A DNA stretch of 64,000 bases from Nocardioides sp. T2.26MG-1. Lineage in GTDB: Bacteria > Actinomycetota > Actinomycetes > Propionibacteriales > Nocardioidaceae. The stretch spans positions 186,001-250,000 of the forward strand of contig NZ_CATNLZ010000023.1 of the NCBI RefSeq assembly GCF_950101795.1, given 5' to 3'. This document shows, piece by piece, positions 34,575 to 40,980 of this stretch. A program made the translations under genes and the position numbers. Under the pieces are notes generated by a model. It ran no database searches, was not told where the DNA came from, and was given only the letters and a program-made list of their open reading frames with translations. How positions within the stretch are numbered: position 1 is the first letter of the stretch; the number at the start of each line of letters is the position of its first letter.

Positions 34575-35114
34575 CTAGACCCAGCCGGTCATCCGGCGGT
34601 TGCCACGCTTGCCGCCGAAGGGGTCGTTGCCGCTGAGGAACGGGATGCTCGACAGGTCGATGTCGACGTTGATGGCGCTGTCCCGGGTGGTTGCCGCGCG
34701 GACCACGGTGACCAGCCAGGTGTTGAGCGAATGGCCCGACCGAGCCGCAAGCTCCTCGGCCTTGGCCTTGACCGACTCGGGGATCCGGAGCGTGATGCGG
34801 GCGACGTTGCCGTCGTCCTCGGGCTCCTCGACCGGAGCAGCGGGGGAGGTCGCCTCCTCGGACGGCCCGGCCGGCGTGCTGTGCACGACGAAGTCGAGCT
34901 CGCGGCCGGTGAGGCGCACGTCGACGCCGCCGTTGGGCATCTCGGCGGTGATCTCGGCTGCGGCCTGGGAGACCGCCTCCATCAGGGCGAGGCGGGCGGC
35001 GGGGTCGAGCGCGAAGGCCAGCCGCTCGGTGGCCTCGCGGGCCTCCGGGCCGGCCGCCTCGGCGGCGGCCACGAGGTCGCGGCGGAGGCTTTCGACGTAC
35101 GGCGTGATGTCCAT
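34575..35114 (-). CDS. ribbon-helix-helix (HicB-antitoxin-like) DNA-binding protein
   Basis: A 179-residue protein. Residues ~1-75 form a HicB-like segment (MDITPYVESLRRDLVAA...), an acidic linker follows (APVEEPEDDG), and ~103-140 give a ribbon-helix-helix fold: VARITLRIPESVKAKAEEL then ARSGHSLNTWLVTVVRAA. Such proteins bind palindromes and often regulate their own genes. A dense set of TGACATCA-like half-sites lies within 65 bases upstream, suiting autoregulation. No HicA toxin is adjacent, so this is a regulator rather than an antitoxin of a visible pair. ATG 35114 is chosen over GTG 35123. Confidence 0.82.
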   Translation of the reverse strand: MDITPYVESLRRDLVAAAEAAGPEAREATERLAFALDPAARLALMEAVSQAAAEITAEMPNGGVDVRLTGRELDFVVHSTPAGPSEEATSPAAPVEEPEDDGNVARITLRIPESVKAKAEELAARSGHSLNTWLVTVVRAATTRDSAINVDIDLSSIPFLSGNDPFGGKRGNRRMTGWV

Positions 35115-35124
35115 GCGCACCACG

Positions 35125-35177
35125 ATGACATCACGATGATGTCATGTCAAGGCCATGTGACGTCACGACGGTGTCAC
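35125..35177. promoter_or_regulatory. array of palindromic half-sites, probable operator
   Basis: A 21-base palindrome (ATGACATCA-CGA-TGATGTCAT, one base short of fully paired ends) is followed by GTGACGTCAC (35157-35166) and GTGTCAC (35171-35177). Half-sites TGACATCA, TGATGTCA and TGACGTCA recur at 11- or 21-base steps, keeping one helix face. The array lies between the divergent ribbon-helix-helix gene and the symporter. Confidence 0.6.
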
Positions 35178-35270
35178 CGTGGTGCGCGAGGTTTGTGCGG
35201 CTCGCGGGCCGGGCACGTGATCCGGTGGCCCATCCGGGCCTCCCCGATCGGTGCACGAAAGGTCATCACC

Positions 35271-37019
35271 ATGGCGAGTCCGACCGTCCTGGCCACCGAC
35301 ACGATCATCTCGGCCCATGCGGTCGACTACCTGATCATCGCGCTCTACTTCGCGGTCGTGATCGGCATCGGCGTGATCGCCCGCCGGCAGATCTCCGACT
35401 CGGTCGACTTCTTCCTCTCGGGCCGCTCGCTCCCGGCCTGGGTCACCGGGCTGGCCTTCATCTCGGCGAACCTGGGCGCGGTCGAGATCATGGGCATGTC
35501 GGCGTCGGGTGCGGAGTTCGGCCTGCCGACCGTGCACTACTTCTGGATCGGCGCGATCCCGGCGATGCTGTTCCTCGGCGTCGTGATGATGCCGTTCTAC
35601 TACGGCTCCAAGGTCCGCTCGGTGCCGGAGTTCATGCGCCGGCGGTTCGGCACCGGCGCCCACCTGGTCAACGCGACGTCGTTCGCGGTCGCCCAGCTGC
35701 TGATCGCCGGCATCAACCTGTACCTGCTCGGCAGCATCGTGCACGCGCTGCTCGGGTGGCCGCTCTGGGTGGCGCTGATCGTGGCCGCCGCCATCGTGCT
35801 CTCCTACATCACCCTCGGCGGCCTGAGCGCCGCGATCTACAACGAGGTCCTGCAGTTCTTCGTGATCGTCGGCGGCCTGCTGCCGTTGACGCTGATCGGC
35901 CTGCACCGCGTCGGCTGGTGGAGCGGACTGTCCGACAGGATCACTGCGGCCGCCGAGGCGCACCCCCAGGACATCGCGCCGGCCGAGCAGCAGTTGAACT
36001 CGTGGCCCGGCCTGCCCCTGACCGGCTTCGACTCGTCGTTCCTGTCGGTGATCGGCATCGTGTTCGGTCTTGGCTTCGTGCTGTCGTTCGGCTACTGGAC
36101 GACGAACTTCGTCGAGGTCCAGAGGGCGATGGCGTCCAACTCGATCTCCTCGGCCCGCAAGACGCCGATCATCGGCGCCTTCCCCAAGATGTTCGTCCCG
36201 TTCATCACGATCCTGCCGGGCATGATCGCCGCGGTGCTGGTCACCGAGATCGGCGACATCAAGTCCGGGCAGACGGTTGCCGGCGGAGCCTCCGGCGAAG
36301 GGGTCAAGTACAACGACTCCCTGCTCTACCTGATGCGTGACATCCTGCCGAACGGCCTCCTCGGACTGGCCATCACCGGACTGCTCGCGGCGTTCATGGC
36401 TGGCATGGCGGCCAACATCTCGGCGTTCAACACGGTGCTGAGCTACGACCTCTGGCAGCAGTACGTCGTCAAGGACCGCGACGACGACTACTACTTGTGG
36501 ATCGGACGGGTCGCGACCGTCGCCGCGACCGTTATCGCGATCTTCACCGCGGGCCTGGCGAGCAACTTCAGCAACATCATGCAGTACCTCCAGACGCTGT
36601 TCGGGTTCTTCAACGCCCCGCTGTTCGCGACCTTCATCCTCGGCATGTTCTGGAAGCGGATGACCGCCACCGCCGGCTGGGTCGGCCTGGTCGCGGGCAC
36701 CGCCTCAGCGGTGATCGTGGCGTTCCTCAGCGAGGATTCGTTCGGGTCCGCGAGCACCGGCACGCTGGCGATCAGCGGTCAGGGCGCGGCCTTCGTTGCC
36801 GCCGGCGTGGCGTTCGTGGTCGACGTCGGACTCAGCATCGTGGTCTCCCTGGTCACCGCTCCCAAGCCGGTCGAGGAGCTCCGCGGGCTGGTCTACTCCG
36901 AGACCCCGCGCGAGGACCTCGTCGACCCGGACGAGGCAGCTCATCCGTGGTACCAACGCACGCTCCCGCTCGCCGGGGTCGCGCTGGTCATGGTCGTCAT
37001 CCTGAACGGCATCTTCTAG
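35271..37019 (+). CDS. sodium:solute symporter (SSS family)
   Basis: A 582-residue membrane protein with about 14 spans. SSS features are FLSGRSLPAWVTGLAFISANLGAVE early, TLGGLSAAIYNEVLQFF in the middle, and GLLAAFMAGMAANISAFNTVLSYDLW near the conserved Na2-site Ser/Thr. Closest in style to sugar/inositol-type symporters, but substrate assignment is not secure. It couples Na+ influx to solute uptake. Translation starts at ATG 35271 behind AAAGG. The 93-residue gene follows after 9 bases and is likely a partner. The ribbon-helix-helix operator array is upstream. Confidence 0.9.
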   Translation: MASPTVLATDTIISAHAVDYLIIALYFAVVIGIGVIARRQISDSVDFFLSGRSLPAWVTGLAFISANLGAVEIMGMSASGAEFGLPTVHYFWIGAIPAMLFLGVVMMPFYYGSKVRSVPEFMRRRFGTGAHLVNATSFAVAQLLIAGINLYLLGSIVHALLGWPLWVALIVAAAIVLSYITLGGLSAAIYNEVLQFFVIVGGLLPLTLIGLHRVGWWSGLSDRITAAAEAHPQDIAPAEQQLNSWPGLPLTGFDSSFLSVIGIVFGLGFVLSFGYWTTNFVEVQRAMASNSISSARKTPIIGAFPKMFVPFITILPGMIAAVLVTEIGDIKSGQTVAGGASGEGVKYNDSLLYLMRDILPNGLLGLAITGLLAAFMAGMAANISAFNTVLSYDLWQQYVVKDRDDDYYLWIGRVATVAATVIAIFTAGLASNFSNIMQYLQTLFGFFNAPLFATFILGMFWKRMTATAGWVGLVAGTASAVIVAFLSEDSFGSASTGTLAISGQGAAFVAAGVAFVVDVGLSIVVSLVTAPKPVEELRGLVYSETPREDLVDPDEAAHPWYQRTLPLAGVALVMVVILNGIF

Positions 37020-37028
37020 GAGCCCGTC

Positions 37029-37310
37029 ATGTCTGATACCTCGACGCAGGGCCGCCACACGGCCGGCATCCTCGACATCCGCAACATCATCGGCAGCCTG
37101 ATCGGCGTGTACGGCGTGATCCTCACGCTGATGGGCCTGTTCGGCGACCAGGAGTCCGACAAGACCGGCGACGTCAACGCCAACCTCTGGGCCGGCCTGG
37201 TGATGATCGTGGTCGGCCTGGTGTTCGTGACCTGGGCCCGGCTCCGCCCGGTCGTCGTGCCCGAGCACCACGATCGACCCCAGGGCCCGCCTCACGACGA
37301 GGCGGCGTAG
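37029..37310 (+). CDS. two-span small membrane protein, symporter partner
   Basis: A 93-residue protein with two hydrophobic segments (IIGSLIGVYGVILTLMGLFG and LWAGLVMIVVGLVFVTWARL) and a hydrophilic C-tail. The connecting loop (DQESDKTGDVNAN) is polar. It starts 9 bases after the symporter stop with an AGGAGCCCGTC ribosome-binding region, so it is translated from the same message. Small partners of this kind are known for other SSS members such as PanF and the YhdT-type subunits; this one is an inference. It overlaps the convergent PASTA-like gene by 19 bases. Confidence 0.8.
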   Translation: MSDTSTQGRHTAGILDIRNIIGSLIGVYGVILTLMGLFGDQESDKTGDVNANLWAGLVMIVVGLVFVTWARLRPVVVPEHHDRPQGPPHDEAA

Positions 37311-38248
37311 AGCGCCACCGCCGCCACGCGGTGGGCGTCGTCGCGGTAGACCTCGACCCGCAGCGGGCACCCGGCGCGGGTCGGCGAGAAGATCAGCGCC
37401 GCGAACGCGTCACCGGTGCCGGCGACCGCCGGCTCGGGGACCCCGCAGTCGCCGGGCCCCTCGGTGGCGCGGACGATCCGGAGCGCCGGCACGGCGTACG
37501 TCAGGGGCAGGTCGTCGGTCAGCCGCACCCGTGAGGTCGCCTCCCGCAGGGCGTCCAGGACTCCCGTCTCGGCCCACGCCTCGGGGTCGGCTGCTTCGTC
37601 ACCGCTCAGCACGGTGGCCGGACCGTCGCCGGCGTACACGAAGACCCGGTCGGCGAACGCCGGGCCCGGGCCGCGCGCGTTGGCGAGGTCGACGAGCTGC
37701 CAAGTCGTCGAGCGCTGCTGGTAGGTGGTCAGACAGGTGATGTTGGCGGGGATCGAGGTGTAGAGCGTGATCGGGTCCCCGCGGTCGTACGCCGCACCTC
37801 GGGCGGGGTCGGTCCCGATCGCCCGGTCCGCCACCTCGCACGCGCGCACCGGCTCGACGGTCACCTCGAGGCCGAGGCCCTGCAGCAGGTCCTCGGCCGA
37901 CTGCCGACCGAACCCGAAGACCGAGGGCACCTGGTCGTCGTCCAGGTGGTCGACCGGCGGCTCGTCGGGACGGGTCAGGGCCACCACGGCGAGCACCGCC
38001 GCGAGCGCGGCCACGGCGGCGCCGATCGCCCGCCAGGGTGGTCGCCGCGGTTCGCGCGGCCCACGGACGGCGTCCTCGAGGGCCGCCTGCACGAGCGGGT
38101 CGGGGTCCTCCGCGTGGCGGATCCGCCGGTGCTGTGCGGCCAGGACCTGGCGGACCAGCGCGGGCGCGTCGTCCTCGTCGACGCCGAGGTCGACCGCGGT
38201 GCGGAGTAGCGCGTGCCACCGGGCGTCGGCGTACTCCTGCGGGTCCAC
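37292..38248 (-). CDS. single-span protein with PASTA-like and a repeated unknown domain
   Basis: A 318-residue protein. A cytosolic N-terminal segment (~1-70, HIRHAEDPDPLVQ-type helix), one span (AIGAAVAALAAVLAVVALT, ~73-91), a PASTA-like unit (DDQVPSVFGFGRQSAEDLLQ to ITLYTS), then a C-terminal domain of about 130 residues (starts TTWQLVDLANARGPGPAFAD, has VFVYAG and DPEAWAE, ends VEVYRDD). That last domain recurs in the two adjacent genes. PASTA domains bind peptidoglycan fragments in Ser/Thr kinases, but no kinase is here. The start ATG 38248 is placed by the SigE-cluster context. Gene distance to the next upstream is 5 bases, so it belongs to the same message. Confidence 0.75.
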   Translation of the reverse strand: MDPQEYADARWHALLRTAVDLGVDEDDAPALVRQVLAAQHRRIRHAEDPDPLVQAALEDAVRGPREPRRPPWRAIGAAVAALAAVLAVVALTRPDEPPVDHLDDDQVPSVFGFGRQSAEDLLQGLGLEVTVEPVRACEVADRAIGTDPARGAAYDRGDPITLYTSIPANITCLTTYQQRSTTWQLVDLANARGPGPAFADRVFVYAGDGPATVLSGDEAADPEAWAETGVLDALREATSRVRLTDDLPLTYAVPALRIVRATEGPGDCGVPEPAVAGTGDAFAALIFSPTRAGCPLRVEVYRDDAHRVAAVALYAASS

Positions 38249-38253
38249 CCTCC

Positions 38254-38871
38254 CTAGGGTTCACCCAGGAGCAAGGAGACGGCCACGAGCTCGCCGGCGT
38301 CGTTGCTGAACAGCTGCACCGCGAAGTCGTCGACGCACGAGTCCACCGATCCCGGCGCCGGCACGACCGCGACGTGGTTGAGCTTGCGCAGGTCGGGGGG
38401 CACCGGCCCGTAGGTCTTCAGGCAGCGGCCGTCGGGCGCGGCGACGTACGCGACGGCACGGTGGTCGGTCAGGACATCGAGCGGCGACAGCGGGCACGCG
38501 CGGCCGGCGTACTCGCCGAGCTCGGTGCAGGTCCCCCAGGCCTGGGGCCGGCGGGCCTGGGCCCGGGTGACGAACCCTGTGAGTGCGTTGCCGAGGTAGA
38601 GGTCCACCTGGTCGGCCAGCGGGGGCAGGTCGGACCCGTCCCGGGCGAAGGCCCGGAACGCCTCCGCCTCCTCCTGGCCCGCCGGCGCCGGGTCCGCCGG
38701 GGCACTCGCCGTCGTCGTCGGCGTGGCGGGCGCGCTGGTGGTCGGCGCGGGCGTGCTCGACGGCGTGGGCGTCGGCTCCTCGGCGGTGGTGGGTCCGGCA
38801 TCGGACCCACAGCCGGCCAGCAGGAGGATCCCCGACAGGGCCAGGGTGGCTGCTGCCCCGAGCCGCGTCAT
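38254..38871 (-). CDS. lipoprotein with the cluster's repeated domain
   Basis: A 205-residue lipoprotein. The signal ends in LLLAGCG (lipobox), followed by a Thr/Pro/Ala linker (to ~65) and one copy of the roughly 130-residue domain: AFRAFARDGSDLPPLADQ, VDLYLGNALTG, PQAWGTCTEL and the end VQLFSNDAGELVAVSLL. It sits between the two PASTA-like proteins, 18 bases after the 496-residue gene. Cys residues at TCTEL, RACPL, GRCLK and DSCVDD suggest disulfides outside. The function is unknown. Confidence 0.78.
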   Translation of the reverse strand: MTRLGAAATLALSGILLLAGCGSDAGPTTAEEPTPTPSSTPAPTTSAPATPTTTASAPADPAPAGQEEAEAFRAFARDGSDLPPLADQVDLYLGNALTGFVTRAQARRPQAWGTCTELGEYAGRACPLSPLDVLTDHRAVAYVAAPDGRCLKTYGPVPPDLRKLNHVAVVPAPGSVDSCVDDFAVQLFSNDAGELVAVSLLLGEP

Positions 38872-38889
38872 CGCTCCACCGTACGCGAG

Positions 38890-40380
38890 TCAGCTCCGGC
38901 CGGTCAGCAGGTCGACGGCGCGGATCGCGCCGTCGTCGTCGACCCAGACCAGCACCGACCAGTCGTCGCCGCAGCCACGTGGCTCGGGCACGGAGAGGCG
39001 CCAGGCGGCCGAGCTCGAGAGGCCGTCGGGGAGCTCGCCGCGCACGAGGCAGGAGTCCTGTCCGACGCCCGCGCCCTCGGACTGCGCGACCGGACCGGTG
39101 AGCCTCTCGAGGACCTCGCCCCAGGCCGTCGGGTCCGCCGCCTCCTCCGGGGTGAGCGTCGCCCACAGCCCGTCGGCGACGTACAGCTCGACCTGGCTCG
39201 CGACGGTGGGCGCCGGGCCGTCCCCGCGGGCGAAGGCGACGAGGTCGTCGGCGGCCTCGGTGAGCGGCGTCGGTACGACGAACGCGGAGCTGTCACACCC
39301 GGTCTGCCGGTCGACCACCCCGATGGTGACGGTCACGCCGGGCTCGACCTCGTCGCCCCAGGCGGGTGTCTGGGCCGCGACCGTGCCGACCTGGCCGCAG
39401 TCGGGCCGCGCCACCTCGTCGACGCCGTACCCGGCCGCCTCGAGACGGTCCCGGGCGTAGGCCGCGGAGTCGCCGACCACGTCCGGGGGGCCGGGTACGT
39501 CGCCGGGGGCGTGCACGTCCGAGACGAGCACCGCGTCGAGCGCGCCGGCCGGGTTGCGGAAGAGGGTGACTGCGGTGCAGGTCCCGAACAGGTGGACGCC
39601 GTCGGTCGGGATCCCCACCCACAGGACGAGTCCGCGGCGGCCGCGCAGCTCCTGCGGGCGCGGGCCGCAACCGCCGGGCCCGATCTGCGTGCCGAGCCCC
39701 GGGGTCTGGTAGACCGTGCTCCCGTCGCTGCTCCACCGCTGGACCTCGCCGACCGCCCGCCGCACGATGTCCAGTCCCGGCCACGACTGGGGGTTCGACG
39801 CCTCGGTGCGCGACAGCGTCGTGCGGTCGTCCCCGACGTAGACCGCCACCTCCCCGGCGAGCGGTGGTGCGTCACCGCGCCCCCTGGCGAAGTCGAGGAA
39901 CCGCCACGCAGCCTCGCGGTCCGGTCCGAGGTCGCGCCCGAGACACCCGGCGTCCGGGGCGGCCGTGGTGACGGTGACCGATGTGCCCGGATCGACCAGG
40001 GTGCCGGTCGCAGGCCTGGTCCCCAAGGCGCGCCCGGGCAGGTCGCGGCAGCTCGCGACGGTCGCGATGGTCCCGCGCAGGCCGAGATCCTGGAGCCGGT
40101 CCACGGCCTGCTCGGCGGTCAGCCCGAACACCGACGGCACCTGGTCGGGGCCGAGCCGGAAGCGACCGTCGTCCGGTGGAGGTGGGGCGGGCTCTGGGGT
40201 CCGACCGCCGCCGGGCAGGGTCACGGCCAGCAGGGCGGCGACCAGCACGATCGCGGCGGCCGCAGCGAGTGCCGGCCACCAGGGCCGCATCGGCGGGGCG
40301 GGCAGCGGGCCGGCCGGAGCGACCTCCACGGTGTCGCCGGCGAGGTGCAGGAGCCTGCGGGCATCGTCGTCGGTGAGCAT
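38890..40380 (-). CDS. single-span protein with two PASTA-like and two repeated unknown domains
   Basis: A 496-residue protein. A short N-terminal cytosolic part (about 30 residues) and one span (~35-55) are followed outside by PASTA-like unit 1 (DQVPSVFGLTAEQAVDRLQDLGL), unknown domain copy 1 (RFLDFARGRGDAPPLAGEVAVYVG ... FGTCTAVTLFRNPAGALDAVLV), PASTA-like unit 2 (GPPDVVGDSAAYARDRLEAAGYGVD) and unknown domain copy 2 (DLVAFARGDGPAPTVASQVELYVAD ... SVLVWVDDDGAIRAVDLL). Its ATG overlaps the sigma factor stop by one base (TGATG). The position is that of an anti-sigma factor, but no zinc-binding HxxxCxxC motif is visible, so that role is not supported by motif. Confidence 0.8.
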   Translation of the reverse strand: MLTDDDARRLLHLAGDTVEVAPAGPLPAPPMRPWWPALAAAAAIVLVAALLAVTLPGGGRTPEPAPPPPDDGRFRLGPDQVPSVFGLTAEQAVDRLQDLGLRGTIATVASCRDLPGRALGTRPATGTLVDPGTSVTVTTAAPDAGCLGRDLGPDREAAWRFLDFARGRGDAPPLAGEVAVYVGDDRTTLSRTEASNPQSWPGLDIVRRAVGEVQRWSSDGSTVYQTPGLGTQIGPGGCGPRPQELRGRRGLVLWVGIPTDGVHLFGTCTAVTLFRNPAGALDAVLVSDVHAPGDVPGPPDVVGDSAAYARDRLEAAGYGVDEVARPDCGQVGTVAAQTPAWGDEVEPGVTVTIGVVDRQTGCDSSAFVVPTPLTEAADDLVAFARGDGPAPTVASQVELYVADGLWATLTPEEAADPTAWGEVLERLTGPVAQSEGAGVGQDSCLVRGELPDGLSSSAAWRLSVPEPRGCGDDWSVLVWVDDDGAIRAVDLLTGRS

Positions 40381-40850
40381 CAGCTGCTCCTCACATGGTC
40401 GTCGGCGGCCAGCGCCGCCAGGGCGCGCGCGGTCCGGCTCTTCACGGTCCCAGGCGCGACGCCCAGGACCTCGGCGGTCTCGCGCTCGGAGAGGTCGGCG
40501 TAGTAGCGCAGCACCAGCACCTCGCGGTGGAGGAGGCTCATCGCCGCCAGGGCCTGGCGGACGGCCAGGCCGGCGGCCAGGTCAGGATCGGGGGTCGGTA
40601 CGTCGGGCAGCTCCTCGGTCGGCAGCTCACCGGTCCACCGGCGGGCCCGGGCGTCGCGCAGCGTGTTGACCAGGATCCGGTAGACGTACGCCTCCGGCTG
40701 ATCGGCCCGGACGACCCGCCGCCAGGACCGGAAGCAGCGCAGCAGTGCGGTCTGCACGACGTCCTCGGCGTCGGGCTGCGGGCAACCGAGCAGCACGGCG
40801 GTCCGCACCAGCGTGGGACGCCGCGCGGCGACGTACTCGCTGAAGTCCAT
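40380..40850 (-). CDS. SigE-family RNA polymerase sigma factor
   Basis: A 156-residue ECF-type sigma factor. Region 2 (residues ~10-65) carries the core-binding LLGCPQPDAEDVVQTALLRCFRSW and -10 recognition segment; region 4 (~105-150) has the helix-turn-helix ALAAMSLLHREVLVLRYYADLSERETAEVLGVAPGTVKSRTARALAAL, with the usual LRYYADLSE core. The SigE family name used here is the actinobacterial group, not E. coli RpoE. GGGAGG 7 bases upstream fixes the ATG at 40850. It is the first gene of the message that runs through the three envelope proteins, which it may regulate or be regulated by. Confidence 0.92.
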   Translation of the reverse strand: MDFSEYVAARRPTLVRTAVLLGCPQPDAEDVVQTALLRCFRSWRRVVRADQPEAYVYRILVNTLRDARARRWTGELPTEELPDVPTPDPDLAAGLAVRQALAAMSLLHREVLVLRYYADLSERETAEVLGVAPGTVKSRTARALAALAADDHVRSS

Positions 40851-40917
40851 GCGGCCTCCCGTCCGGTCCACACCGTATGACCGGCGAGTGGCACGGATCG
40901 GTTCCCGAGAACGCCGA

Positions 40918-40971
40918 ACGGGTCGTGTGCCTCAGCACGCGCGATGGCGCGTCCTGGGGCACACGACCCGT
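40918..40971 (-). terminator. 18-bp stem hairpin downstream of etfD
   Basis: Arms 40918-40935 and 40954-40971 (right arm ends GGCACACGACCCGT) pair with one G-U wobble around an 18-base loop, 10 bases after the etfD stop. Confidence 0.75.
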
Positions 40972-40980
40972 CGGTCGCGC

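Noticed and set aside
34575-35114. HicAB toxin-antitoxin system
   Set aside because: Only a HicB-like/ribbon-helix-helix protein is present; no HicA-like small toxin with a double-stranded-RNA-binding fold lies on either side.
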